From contig NZ_JACAIS010000002.1 of the NCBI RefSeq assembly GCF_030325625.1, positions 581,913 through 645,912 of the forward strand: a stretch of 64,000 nt of DNA, read 5' to 3'. The position numbers and the translations under genes are program-made. This stretch comes from Sphingobacterium sp. N143 (GTDB lineage: Bacteria > Bacteroidota > Bacteroidia > Sphingobacteriales > Sphingobacteriaceae). The notes beneath the pieces were generated by a model that saw nothing but the letters and a program-made list of their open reading frames with translations, did no database searches and had not been told where the DNA came from. Below, piece by piece: positions 17,571 to 26,743 of the stretch; the first letter of the stretch is position 1; each line of letters begins with the position of its first letter.

Positions 17571-18467
17571 ATGACTTTTGAAGAATTTTTCGCAAAAAAG
17601 AAAATTGATTTAAAAGCTTTAAAAGCTGCAGATGAACCTCTATTTGAAGAGTTCAAGGCTCACTATTCTGCTATGGGGGAGAAAAGCTTTGATCATAGCA
17701 AAAAGTTTTGGTTCAATAAGCTTCGAAAAAACTTTCACTTAGTAGAAGAAGAACCTATCGTCACCAAGACTCCGGATAAACAGGATACGGCTCCTGCTTC
17801 AGTCAAAACAGCAAGTCCAACAATAAAAGCAACGGGTTTCAAACCTCGGTTTAAAGTCTCGGGAACATCTGAAAATGCAACACGGAAACCAGAGTTGCCT
17901 CAACAGGCTGCTACAGAACCGTCAAAACCTGCCGGATTCAAACCAAGATTCAAAGCTGCTGTGACAAAGACGGATAATGCCGAAACAGCGAAACAGGAAA
18001 AGCCAGAGGAAAATACCGTAAACGACGGTCCGGAAAACACCACTGAAAACAAAGAAAAACCAGCTCTGGAAACCCCTACGAGCAAACCCACTGGTTTCAA
18101 ACCACGGTTCAAAGCTGGGGTGACAAAGACCGATAATGCCGAAACAGCGAAACAGGAAAAGCCAGTGGAAAGTACCGTAAACGACGGTCCGGAAAACACC
18201 ACTGAAAACAAAGAAAAACCAGCTCTGGAAACCCCTGCGAGCAAACCCACTGGTTTCAAACCACGGTTCAAAGCTGGGGTGACAAAGACCGATAATGCCG
18301 AAACAGCGAAACAGGAAAAGCCAGTGGAAAGTACCGTAAACGACGGTCCGGAAAACACCACTGAAAACAAAGAAAAACCAGCTCTGGAAACCCCTGCGAG
18401 CAAACCCACTGGTTTCAAACCACGGTTCAAAGCTGGGGTGACAAAAATTGATAAAAAGGAAGAATAA
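17571..18467 (+). CDS. Hypothetical protein with 53-residue tandem repeats
   Basis: 298 residues, no signal peptide or membrane segment. The N-terminal 60 or so residues (FEEFFAKKKID... KFWFNKLRKNFH) form a compact basic/acidic module that I believe recurs in Bacteroidota hypothetical proteins. The rest is a disordered-looking Lys/Glu/Pro/Thr-rich tail holding five GFKPRFK motifs, three of them opening full 53-residue repeats. No enzymatic motif is visible. The basic GFKPRFK motif suggests binding to nucleic acid, ribosome or another acidic surface, but that is a guess. Monocistronic, between the YebC terminator and the DeoR gene. Confidence 0.7.
   Translation: MTFEEFFAKKKIDLKALKAADEPLFEEFKAHYSAMGEKSFDHSKKFWFNKLRKNFHLVEEEPIVTKTPDKQDTAPASVKTASPTIKATGFKPRFKVSGTSENATRKPELPQQAATEPSKPAGFKPRFKAAVTKTDNAETAKQEKPEENTVNDGPENTTENKEKPALETPTSKPTGFKPRFKAGVTKTDNAETAKQEKPVESTVNDGPENTTENKEKPALETPASKPTGFKPRFKAGVTKTDNAETAKQEKPVESTVNDGPENTTENKEKPALETPASKPTGFKPRFKAGVTKIDKKEE
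17934..18410 (+). repeat. Three tandem 159-bp in-frame repeats
   Basis: Units at 17934-18092, 18093-18251 and 18252-18410, with a partial fourth unit from 18411 to the gene end and an earlier lone motif at 17835. Units two and three appear identical at every base; unit one differs at a few positions. Confidence 0.92.
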
Positions 18468-18531
18468 TTTTCATTACATTTAGGCTGATTTTTTTAGTTA
18501 ATTTTTAAATTCCGATTAAAACCCAAATACA

Positions 18532-19275
18532 ATGTTAAAGGAAGAAAGACAAGCATTTATCATACATCAGATTAATCTACATAATAAAGTTTTATCTTCG
18601 GATCTCAGCGTTCAGCTTAATGTATCTGAAGATACCATTCGACGAGACTTGAATGAGCTTGCGGAAAACGGCAAGGTTCTAAAAGTATATGGTGGAGCGC
18701 TTTCAAAATCTTTTCAATTTCCTTTTCAAGATGGCAATGTTTACGCTAAGGAAGCCAAGAAAGAGATTGCCAAGAAGGCAAGTTCATTGATCTCCAATGG
18801 TATGACGGTGCTGGTCGGAGGCGGAACGACACTAATCGAACTTGCCAGAACAATCCCCGATCATCTGCAATGTACATTTTTTACAATCAGTCCCTTGGTT
18901 GCTTTGGAATTAGCGGAGAAGCCTAATCTTGAAGTTATTTTGGTCGGCGGAAAATTGTCCCGCAACACCAATATTGTATCGGGAGCACAAGTGGCAAATG
19001 AACTGGCAGATCTGAAAGTCGATTTATGTCTGCTGGGTACGAACTCTCTTTCTGTAGAAGATGGTGTTACAGATTCTGACTGGGAAGTTGTACAGATCAA
19101 GCGTGCAATGATCAAATGTTCTAAAAAAGTTGCCATTCTTAGTATAGCAGAAAAGTTAAACTCAGTTCAAAAGATGAAGGTGGTTCCACTACGTGATATT
19201 TCTTATCTGATTACGGATATCAATCCAACAGATGTTTCCTTAAAAGAATTTGCGAATACAATTGCAATACTTTAA
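18532..19275 (+). CDS. DeoR/GlpR-family transcriptional regulator
   Basis: 247 residues. N-terminal winged helix-turn-helix at about 3-55 (LSVQLNVSEDTIRRDLNELA is the recognition region), then a sugar-isomerase-like effector domain from about 75, with the VGGGTT and GTNSL blocks typical of DeoR sensors of phosphorylated sugars. The flippase gene begins 23 bases after its stop, so it may be co-transcribed with the glycan cluster. Whether it controls that cluster or a distant sugar operon cannot be told. Confidence 0.88.
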   Translation: MLKEERQAFIIHQINLHNKVLSSDLSVQLNVSEDTIRRDLNELAENGKVLKVYGGALSKSFQFPFQDGNVYAKEAKKEIAKKASSLISNGMTVLVGGGTTLIELARTIPDHLQCTFFTISPLVALELAEKPNLEVILVGGKLSRNTNIVSGAQVANELADLKVDLCLLGTNSLSVEDGVTDSDWEVVQIKRAMIKCSKKVAILSIAEKLNSVQKMKVVPLRDISYLITDINPTDVSLKEFANTIAIL

Positions 19276-19298
19276 TATTGCCGCTCATTTAATTTAGC

Positions 19299-20759
19299 AT
19301 GTCATCTCATCAGGAAAATGACTCTTTAAAATCAAAAACCACAAAAGGACTATTATGGGGGGGAATGGCCAGTATCGTCCAGCAGTTCTTGAGCTTTGGC
19401 TTTGGCATCCTCCTAAATCGTAAACTAACAGCGGAAGATTACGGTTTAGTTGCCATGATTACCATATTCTCCGTTCTTGCTTCTGCATTTCAGGAAAGTG
19501 GATTTGTTTACGGCATTGTCAATAAAAAGGAGGTCCAACATAAAGACTATAATGCCGTATTTTGGACAAGCGTCGGAATCGGTACATTCCTTTATATCGC
19601 CTTATTCTTGGCCGCTCCCCTGATTGCCCTATATTACAATCAGCCCGTGCTCATTGATCTAAGCCGATTTACCTTTCTTTCGTTTTGGCTTGGAAGCTTT
19701 GGCATTGCCCACAACGCCTATCTGTTTCGGAATTTAAAAATCAGAGAAAGAGTGATTACGGGAACTTTTGCTCTTGTTGCATCCAATGCCTTAGGCGTTT
19801 ACTTGGCATACAAGGATTTTTCTTATTGGGCCTATGCCATACAGATCGTGTCTTATAGTGGCTTTAATATGCTTGGTTTTTGGTATTTCTCCAAATTCAG
19901 GCCCAATTTTGCCTTTGACTTCAAACCTATCCGGGACATTCTCGGCTTTAGTAGCAAAATTTTGGTAACTAATATATTTATTAATATCAATAAGAATATA
20001 TATGCTGCGGTTCTTGGACGGCATTATTCGGCTGAGGAATTGGGATATACCGTGAACCCCAACAGATGGAGCATCATGGCACAAAATGTCCTGACCAATA
20101 TGGTCAACAATGTGACTCAGCCCATCCTACGTGAAATAGAAGATGACAGGGACAGGCAGATCCGGGTATTTCGCAAATTAATTTCTTTTACGGCCTTTTT
20201 GGCATTTCCAATGTTATTTGGCTTAACAACAGTCGCACAGGACTTCATTACTATAGCCATCACCGAAAAATGGGCGCAAAGCGCGATCTTTCTTCAGATC
20301 TTTTGCATTGGTGCAGCCTTTGATTCTGTCAGCAATGTATTTTCCAACTTGATTATCAGCAAAGGCAAGTCCCAGATTTATATGCGCAATATTATTGTTT
20401 TTGGCCTGCTTCAAATTGCTATTTTAGTCTTTGGCAAATCCCTTGGTCTCGAAATATTAATTGCACTGACCTCGGGATTAAATGCCTTGTGGATATTTAT
20501 TTGGTATAGGTCTGCTAAGCCTTACATGAACTACTCATTCCGTTATCTCTTTGAGGATGTCTTTTCATATGCGTTATTAGCAGGAGCCAGCTGCCTGGTC
20601 GCACATTACACGACCCTATCGATCAGCAATCTTTACCTTAGGTTTGGCAGCACGATTATATTTGCTGTTTTTACGTATATTATTATCAACAGAATCTTTA
20701 AACCGAGTATTTTGTTGGAACTCATCAATTATTTCATCAAAGTTATCCGAAAAAAATAA
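19299..20759 (+). CDS. Polysaccharide flippase, Wzx/MOP superfamily
   Basis: 486 residues with about 12-14 hydrophobic segments and the N-terminal signature of WzxC-like lipopolysaccharide/exopolysaccharide flippases (KTTKGLLWGGMASIVQQ). It should move lipid-linked sugar units across the inner membrane. First biosynthetic gene of a tightly packed cluster with three glycosyltransferases, whose products it would export. No Wzy polymerase, chain-length protein or initiating transferase is present here, so the cluster alone cannot make a complete polymer. Confidence 0.85.
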   Translation: MSSHQENDSLKSKTTKGLLWGGMASIVQQFLSFGFGILLNRKLTAEDYGLVAMITIFSVLASAFQESGFVYGIVNKKEVQHKDYNAVFWTSVGIGTFLYIALFLAAPLIALYYNQPVLIDLSRFTFLSFWLGSFGIAHNAYLFRNLKIRERVITGTFALVASNALGVYLAYKDFSYWAYAIQIVSYSGFNMLGFWYFSKFRPNFAFDFKPIRDILGFSSKILVTNIFININKNIYAAVLGRHYSAEELGYTVNPNRWSIMAQNVLTNMVNNVTQPILREIEDDRDRQIRVFRKLISFTAFLAFPMLFGLTTVAQDFITIAITEKWAQSAIFLQIFCIGAAFDSVSNVFSNLIISKGKSQIYMRNIIVFGLLQIAILVFGKSLGLEILIALTSGLNALWIFIWYRSAKPYMNYSFRYLFEDVFSYALLAGASCLVAHYTTLSISNLYLRFGSTIIFAVFTYIIINRIFKPSILLELINYFIKVIRKK

Positions 20760-21632
20760 ATGGTCAAGATCCTGTCTATTATCGTTTCATATAATTTTGA
20801 GCCCTGGATTCACAAGTGCTTAACGAGCCTGCTGGATTCTAGTTATCCAACTGATATCTTAATCATCGATAATCATTCCAATGATCACACCACCCGCATT
20901 GTAAAGGAAAATTATCCTACTGTCAGATTGATAGAATGTAATGAAAACCTAGGCTTTGGAAAAGCAAATAATCTTGGACTAAATATAGCACTAACAGAAG
21001 AATACGATTATGCATTTCTGATCAACCAGGATGCCTGGCTAGACCGGGATTGTATTGCGAACATGATCAAGATAAATAGCAAACAGGTCGGAATTATCTC
21101 TCCCATTCATTACGATGGCACGGAGAAAAAACTTGACCATGGATTTTCGGTATATACAAAACATACGAAAACAGATAACTCGTATCGAACAGCGGCATTT
21201 GTTAATGCAGCTTTCTGGCTGATACCCAGGGATGTCATCAAAAAAGTCGGCGGTTTTTCACCTATCTTTTTTCATTATGGAGAAGATAAAGATTATGCTA
21301 ACCGCATCGGTTTTTATAAATTAAAGATTGTATTAGCTGAAGATGCAAAAGCTTACCACGATCGACAACAGCGTCAAACGGATCTAAAGGCATTCCTAAA
21401 AAGTGAATTTGTCTATCATCTGACTGAATATTGCAATATCAATTACAGCTTTACGAAAGCTTTTTCAATGGCCATACTGGCAAGTTTGAAGAAAATGATC
21501 TCTTCGCTGTCCAAAGGCCGGTTTTTTGAGGCAAAAAGCTATATGAACATTGCTTTTAGACTGCTGGGCAAAACTTCTGAAGCGCGCAAAACACGTCAAA
21601 CCAATGCCAAAGCATTCACTAAAATTTTTTGA
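20760..21632 (+). CDS. Family 2 glycosyltransferase
   Basis: 290 residues, GT-A fold. Opens with LSIIVSYN, then IIDNHSND near 35-42 (nucleotide-sugar binding) and NQDAWL at 89-94 in place of the usual DxD metal site, a common variant in rhamnosyltransferase-like GT2 enzymes. Cytosolic, no membrane segment. The ATG directly follows the flippase stop codon, implying translational coupling. Donor and acceptor sugars are not predictable. Confidence 0.85.
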   Translation: MVKILSIIVSYNFEPWIHKCLTSLLDSSYPTDILIIDNHSNDHTTRIVKENYPTVRLIECNENLGFGKANNLGLNIALTEEYDYAFLINQDAWLDRDCIANMIKINSKQVGIISPIHYDGTEKKLDHGFSVYTKHTKTDNSYRTAAFVNAAFWLIPRDVIKKVGGFSPIFFHYGEDKDYANRIGFYKLKIVLAEDAKAYHDRQQRQTDLKAFLKSEFVYHLTEYCNINYSFTKAFSMAILASLKKMISSLSKGRFFEAKSYMNIAFRLLGKTSEARKTRQTNAKAFTKIF

Positions 21633-21635
21633 TAC

Positions 21636-22550
21636 ATGAACAGCCTTGCTCCAGTTTTACTCTTTGTATACAACCGTCCGGAACACACGATGAGGACACT
21701 TGCTGCTTTGGAAAAAAACAAATATGCAGACCAAACAACACTGTACATTTATTCTGATGCTTGCAAAAACGAAAAATCTTTATCGGCTGTTACGGAAGTT
21801 CGGAAAATCATCAGGAAACCTTGGAATTTCAAGAAAATTGAAATTGTGGAACGGGATAAAAATTGGGGGTTGGCCGCAAATGTAATCGATGGTGTGACAA
21901 CGATAGTCAACCAGCATGGGAAAATTATTGTTTTGGAAGATGATCTGGAAACCTCCTTCTTTGCACTTGATTATTTTAATAAAGCACTCGATCATTATAA
22001 AGACGAACAGCGAGTGATGCAGATCAGTGGATATGGATATCCTTTAAAAAATCTGGATAGTCTACCCGAAACATTTTTTTTTCGGGTAGCCAATAGTTGG
22101 GGTTGGGCGACCTGGGATCGAGCTTGGCAATATTTTAATCCCAATATGGATGAACTTATTGCAGGTTTCACTGAAGAGCAGGTCCATCAATTCAGTATAG
22201 AAGGAAAGGAAAATTTTTGGAAACAAGTGCAGGAATTTAAAGCGGGTAAAATCAATTCCTGGGCTATCCGATGGTATGCTTCGGTATTCAAAAAAAATGG
22301 ACTAGTTTTGTATCCAAGGAATTCTATGACACAAAATATTGGCAACGATGGTTCGGGTACGCATACGGCGGCAGAGTCAACCTATCAAGTTTGTCTAGCG
22401 GATCGCCCTGTAAGTTATTTTCCTACGGAAATCACGGAAAACAAACAGGGATATCAAGCTATTAAATATTTTTATGCACATCGAAAGGGATCTTTACTTA
22501 ATCGGGGGATCCGATTCCTGAAAAAGAAAATTAACGAATTCAAAAAATAG
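21636..22550 (+). CDS. Sugar transferase, GNT-I-like glycosyltransferase
   Basis: 304 residues. The opening PVLLFVYNRPEHTMRTL and the VLEDDLE block at 99-105 (metal-binding EDD) mark the nucleotide-diphospho-sugar transferase fold related to GNT-I. NSWGWATWDRAW is a family block of bacterial members. Starts 3 bases after the previous gene. Probably adds one sugar to the glycan exported by the flippase. Confidence 0.8.
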   Translation: MNSLAPVLLFVYNRPEHTMRTLAALEKNKYADQTTLYIYSDACKNEKSLSAVTEVRKIIRKPWNFKKIEIVERDKNWGLAANVIDGVTTIVNQHGKIIVLEDDLETSFFALDYFNKALDHYKDEQRVMQISGYGYPLKNLDSLPETFFFRVANSWGWATWDRAWQYFNPNMDELIAGFTEEQVHQFSIEGKENFWKQVQEFKAGKINSWAIRWYASVFKKNGLVLYPRNSMTQNIGNDGSGTHTAAESTYQVCLADRPVSYFPTEITENKQGYQAIKYFYAHRKGSLLNRGIRFLKKKINEFKK

Positions 22551-22552
22551 CT

Positions 22553-23308
22553 ATGTCTCCTCATCCTAAATTTTCGATTATTACTGTCGTTTACAATAAT
22601 GTGCGGGATATTGAATATACGATAAAATCTGTCGTCAATCAGACTTATGATCATATTGAATACATCATTATCGATGGTGAATCAACAGATGGCACATTGG
22701 ATGTTATCCAAAAGTACAAGGATAAAATCGACATACTGCTTTCCGAAAAAGATAAGGGTATTTACGACGCCATGAACAAGGGACTATCCTTAGCAACAGG
22801 CGATTACATCCTTTTCCTGAACTCTGGCGATGAGATATATGACCTTAACAGCATTGAAAACCTGGCTAAGCTGAGTAATGATGCCGATATTTTATATGGC
22901 GAAACAATCTTGGTCGATGACAAAAGGGAAATTATCGGTGAACGAAGACATAAGGTTCCGGCTCATTTTGACTGGAAAAGCTTCCGTTATGGAATGAACA
23001 TCTGCCACCAGGCCATCTATATAAAGCGCGACATTGCGGAACCTTATGATCTTAATTACAAATTATGTGCTGATATTGACTGGGTAATCCGCTGCGCAAA
23101 AAAAGCAAAAAATTCAGTTAATTCACATCAATATGTAGCGCGTTATCTGGTTGGAGGAATGTCCAAACAGAAACATAAAGAATCATTGAAAGAACGCTTC
23201 GAGATTTTCAAAAACTACTACGGGAGCATTCCGAATTTATTTAATCATGGAATCATTGCTTTGAAAGCGATATGGTACCGAATTAATTATGGAAAACCGC
23301 AAGACTAA
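22553..23308 (+). CDS. Family 2 glycosyltransferase, WcaA-like
   Basis: 251 residues. FSIITVVYNN at the start, IIDGESTDGT at 39-48, EKDKGIYDAMNKG near 65-77 and the metal-binding block LNSGDE at 89-94 are classical for GT2 enzymes of the WcaA type. Starts 2 bases after the preceding gene and shares one base with the start of the next. Confidence 0.88.
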   Translation: MSPHPKFSIITVVYNNVRDIEYTIKSVVNQTYDHIEYIIIDGESTDGTLDVIQKYKDKIDILLSEKDKGIYDAMNKGLSLATGDYILFLNSGDEIYDLNSIENLAKLSNDADILYGETILVDDKREIIGERRHKVPAHFDWKSFRYGMNICHQAIYIKRDIAEPYDLNYKLCADIDWVIRCAKKAKNSVNSHQYVARYLVGGMSKQKHKESLKERFEIFKNYYGSIPNLFNHGIIALKAIWYRINYGKPQD

Positions 23309-23523
23309 TGCTAAATCCTGAAATCCTAACTGAACTTGTTACAGTCAAGATGCCATTTGGCAAATACCAAGGTTACACCTTATGCAATCTTCCGGAGCCT
23401 TACCTTGTATGGTACCATCAAAAGGGATTTCCGAAAGGAAAACTTGGGCAACAGCTGGCGACGCTTTATGAGATTAAACTCAATGGTCTGGAATATCTCT
23501 TGGAACCTTTGAAGAAAAGGTGA
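23308..23523 (+). CDS. DUF3820 family protein
   Basis: 71 residues. Matches DUF3820 in its short core, MPFGKYQGYTLCNLPEPYLVWY, followed by a lysine/glycine-rich turn. Function unknown; related domains occur with exonucleases. Its ATG overlaps the stop of the preceding glycosyltransferase by one base, so it is translated from the cluster mRNA, though its role need not be glycan-related. Confidence 0.85.
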   Translation: MLNPEILTELVTVKMPFGKYQGYTLCNLPEPYLVWYHQKGFPKGKLGQQLATLYEIKLNGLEYLLEPLKKR

Positions 23524-23556
23524 CGAAGGTCATTTCCTAGCACTTATTATTTTTTG

Positions 23557-23564
23557 TAGCTTTG
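23557..23564 (+). promoter_or_regulatory. -7 promoter box of trhO
   Basis: TAGCTTTG, 45 bases before the ATG at 23610, giving trhO its own transcript separate from the glycan cluster. Confidence 0.55.
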
Positions 23565-23609
23565 CAGTGAAATTTATTTTTGCATTAAACGCCGTTTGCA
23601 GCGGTATCA

Positions 23610-24605
23610 ATGAATAATATGGCACAATATCAAACTTTGCTGTACTACTGCTACAGCCCTATCGAAAACGCAGAACAATTTGCGGTAGATCATCTTGAAT
23701 TTTGTAAATCAATTGGCCTAGTCGGCCGTATCATTGTTGCAGATGAAGGTCTTAATGGTACTGTTTCTGGTACTATAGACAGTTGCAAACAATATATGGA
23801 TGCCATCTATGCTGATGGCCGTTTTAATAAAACAGAATTCAAAATAGATGCTGTAGACGAACCTTCCTTTATTAAGATGCATTGCCGTTACAAACCAGAA
23901 ATCGTCCATTCCGGTTTAAGAGATCCAAAACAGATCGATCCGAACCTTCAAACGGGCATTCACCTGGAGCCTAAAGACTTCTTAGCGATGAAAGATCAAG
24001 AAGATGTGGTTGTACTGGATGTACGCTCAAATTATGAGCACAATGTTGGCCGGTTCAAAAATGCGGTCACATTGGATATTGATAATTTTCGCGAGTTTCC
24101 AGACAAAATCAAAGAGCTGGAACAATATAAAGGAAAGAAAATATTAACCTACTGTACTGGTGGCATCAAATGTGAAAAAGCATCTGCACTTTTATTAAAA
24201 GAAGGTTTTGAGGATGTGTATCAATTGCATGGTGGAATTATTAAATATGGCAAAGAAGCCGGGGGCGAAGATTTCGAAGGCCAATGTTATGTCTTTGACA
24301 ACCGTGTCACAGTAGATGTTAACTCGGTCAACCCATCTGTGGTATCAACCTGTTTCAATTGTGGTAAACAGACGACCAAGATGATCAACTGCGCCAATCC
24401 GGTATGTAATGAGCATTTCACGCAGTGTGACGAATGCGGATGGGAAATGGAAGGCTGTTGTTCTGTTGCCTGCAAAGAAAGTCCGAATAAACGGGAATAT
24501 GATGGAACAGGATACTATGTTAAAGTTCCTCAACCTGTTAATGTAGACAAAATCAGCAAAAGAAAACATAAGAATTTTCCGCCTAAAGTGAAGGTCGAAG
24601 ATTAA
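23610..24605 (+). CDS. trhO: tRNA uridine(34) hydroxylase, rhodanese-related
   Basis: Oxygen-dependent hydroxylation of U34 in tRNA, first step towards 5-carboxymethoxy/methoxyuridine. 331 residues. N-terminal acylphosphatase-like domain about 1-100, rhodanese domain about 120-220 with the active loop CTGGIKC at 182-188, and a C-terminal cysteine-rich zinc-ribbon-like tail from about 243 (CFNC...CANPVC...CDEC). The start could also be Met4. Monocistronic with a strong terminator. Confidence 0.92.
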   Translation: MNNMAQYQTLLYYCYSPIENAEQFAVDHLEFCKSIGLVGRIIVADEGLNGTVSGTIDSCKQYMDAIYADGRFNKTEFKIDAVDEPSFIKMHCRYKPEIVHSGLRDPKQIDPNLQTGIHLEPKDFLAMKDQEDVVVLDVRSNYEHNVGRFKNAVTLDIDNFREFPDKIKELEQYKGKKILTYCTGGIKCEKASALLLKEGFEDVYQLHGGIIKYGKEAGGEDFEGQCYVFDNRVTVDVNSVNPSVVSTCFNCGKQTTKMINCANPVCNEHFTQCDECGWEMEGCCSVACKESPNKREYDGTGYYVKVPQPVNVDKISKRKHKNFPPKVKVED

Positions 24606-24620
24606 TTCAATAAAACATAA

Positions 24621-24655
24621 AAAAAGTCGGTAACTGATCAAATTACCGACTTTTT
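24621..24655. terminator. Bidirectional terminator between trhO and the DUF937 gene
   Basis: A 13-bp perfect stem (24621-24633 with 24643-24655), 9-base loop, A run before and T run after. Confidence 0.88.
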
Positions 24656-24672
24656 TATGTTTTAAGATTGCT

Positions 24673-25353
24673 TTACTTAGCAAACATTCCCGCTATGGAG
24701 TCCAGGATATTTCCTTTGGATTGGCCATCGTTACTTTTGTCAAAAAAGCTACCAGCCAAGCCGCCCAACATATCGGTCATACTAGCACCTGTGGAAGCCT
24801 GTTGTGTTTCTTGTGCAGGTTCTTCCTGTCCGCCACCCAAAAATGAACCAAGGATCCCCCCTAGCATACCGCCGCCGGCACTCTGCTGTCCGCCGCCACC
24901 TAAAACAGATCCGATCAGGTCACCAATACCACCACCGCTGGACGCCTGTTTTTGTTGTCCTAGATAACTCATGACAATAGGTGCTAATGTTGCCAAAACA
25001 CCAGTTACCTGCGCTGGACTGATACCAGCTTTATCGGCAATATTCTGTGTCACCACCTCTGTATTTTGCCCAAACATATGGTTGACAATCTTGTTTCCGT
25101 CATCAGATCCACCCTGACCAAATAAATCACCTATCTTATCGAAGATACCGCCACCACTATGTTGATCGATCGCTTTGTCGATGTTTTCTGCTTGACCTTT
25201 GTTTTTTGCATTGTAATTCAATGCCGCAATCATTAAGGGTACTGCTGCTGCCACAATCCATTTTGCCTTGGATTCACTGACACCGGTCATCTTAGAAATG
25301 GCTTCTATTGCTTTAGAGCCAACTCCGCCTGTAACTAAGTCTGTTAAGTTCAT
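24673..25353 (-). CDS. DUF937 family protein
   Basis: 226 residues, soluble. Two DUF937-like helical segments (about 1-60 and 85-130) separated by glycine-rich linkers; the C-terminal half is Gly/Gln/Ser-rich and low in complexity. Related to E. coli YidB in pattern. Function unknown. The open frame reaches 25 codons further upstream, but I chose the Met at 25353 because that is where the conserved NLTDLVTGGVG start lies. Confidence 0.8.
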   Translation of the reverse strand: MNLTDLVTGGVGSKAIEAISKMTGVSESKAKWIVAAAVPLMIAALNYNAKNKGQAENIDKAIDQHSGGGIFDKIGDLFGQGGSDDGNKIVNHMFGQNTEVVTQNIADKAGISPAQVTGVLATLAPIVMSYLGQQKQASSGGGIGDLIGSVLGGGGQQSAGGGMLGGILGSFLGGGQEEPAQETQQASTGASMTDMLGGLAGSFFDKSNDGQSKGNILDSIAGMFAK

Positions 25354-25480
25354 AAGTCTTCGTTTATAGTTATAATGAAGATAACAATTTTTTCTGAAGA
25401 GTTTAGAAAATATATACGAACAACACAACGCCCTGTGGAGTGTTAACTACACAGGGCGATTACATCATCAATCGTTCAAT

Positions 25481-26740
25481 CTAATAACTCTTATAGATCG
25501 CAATATCATCCAGGCCGAGCCTTCCATTATTAATGACATTGTTGCTGGTCCCCAATCCAAGCTTGGTAATCCTGAAACGGACAGCTCCTTGAACATTCAT
25601 TAAAAATACAGCTTGCTTCGCATTTAAACTCTCAGAGGTTGGGTGTGCATCTGTAATAGGCTCTCCTGTTTGTAACCAAGTCGCTCCTTGATCAGTAGAA
25701 TATTCCAGCTTAAACGTGCATGACCGATCCGTATAATAAGAGCCATACCAAAGCGTCACTTTTGAAGCTCCATTTGGCACATCAAAGTTCATTTGTACAT
25801 GACCGTCCACACTTAAATTCTGTTGCATGCGTATCGCATTTTTACCTGATACAATACGATCACGTCCAGCAGTAGTACCTAGTATCGCTTGATAAAGTTT
25901 CCATTGTCCTGTTGGGAAAACTACATCATTTTTATCTTTCATATCATAACTTCCTTTCACACTCGCGTCTACGGCATCAAAAGTCTCCGGCCATCCAGCA
26001 TATAGTTTACCACTTGCATAAGCCATGTCGGAGTAGTCCTGCATTCGGATTTGCAATTTATCGTCCTGTCTAAATGCAATTCCTCTAAATGATGCACTTG
26101 GAGCAATCGGCTTGGTTGCAAATGTCGCATTGTACTCGGTATGCAAGGTTATCTCATTTTTATCTCCATCAATTAGAATCTTATCCCCTTTAAGAACTGC
26201 TCCGGTCTCGGGTTCAGGTTCAACATCAGCGGTGACATCAATATATGTAGACTCAAATTCATCAAATCTTGACTTGAGGTTTTCAACAGAAACTGCTAAC
26301 GGACTTACGCTATTGTTTGAAGAATAGACTGAAACTTGTTGGTTGTCGACCGTTGAAAGCAGCAATATTCCTTCTTTCCTCATCAACTTGGTCCCATCGA
26401 TATTGATCTGGACCGAATCACCAAATTTGAATTTAGAAGCATCGGCAACTTCAACCAGTACTCCTCTCCGCTGATTCCGCCAAATATTTTGGACAGCAAT
26501 AGTATTTTCTGGCAGGTTTTTATTTTCTGCTTTAGAAACGACAAGAGCTCTAATATATTTGGCTCCGAGTGCGTTAGATTCATTGAGTTGCAAATCTGCA
26601 TCTTTATAGAGGCTACGAAGTGTGTATAATGATATTTCTGGATTTAACTCTCCGATAGCTTCATTGATATCTTCTTTACAGCCCATTAGGAGCGTTGACA
26701 TTGCCAACACAGCCCACATTACTAACTTTAACTTTTTCAT
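25481..26740 (-). CDS. DUF5689 surface lipoprotein of the SusCD operon
   Basis: 419 residues. Lipoprotein signal with lipid-accepting C21 (TLLMGC). DUF5689 region about 30-230, then a jelly-roll-like C-terminal domain ending with GRLGLDDIAIYKSY, a type often seen in cell-surface binding proteins. Third gene of the operon, 3 bases after the susD stop. In such positions lipoproteins usually bind the substrate at the cell surface (SusE/F-like role), which I infer here. Confidence 0.82.
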   Translation of the reverse strand: MKKLKLVMWAVLAMSTLLMGCKEDINEAIGELNPEISLYTLRSLYKDADLQLNESNALGAKYIRALVVSKAENKNLPENTIAVQNIWRNQRRGVLVEVADASKFKFGDSVQINIDGTKLMRKEGILLLSTVDNQQVSVYSSNNSVSPLAVSVENLKSRFDEFESTYIDVTADVEPEPETGAVLKGDKILIDGDKNEITLHTEYNATFATKPIAPSASFRGIAFRQDDKLQIRMQDYSDMAYASGKLYAGWPETFDAVDASVKGSYDMKDKNDVVFPTGQWKLYQAILGTTAGRDRIVSGKNAIRMQQNLSVDGHVQMNFDVPNGASKVTLWYGSYYTDRSCTFKLEYSTDQGATWLQTGEPITDAHPTSESLNAKQAVFLMNVQGAVRFRITKLGLGTSNNVINNGRLGLDDIAIYKSY

Positions 26741-26743
26741 TGA

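Noticed and set aside
17900..18430. Long open frame on the minus strand (176 codons)
   Set aside because: It lies entirely opposite the tandem repeats; the 159-bp period is a multiple of three, so any stop-free frame is simply copied. Composition is unlike a real protein.
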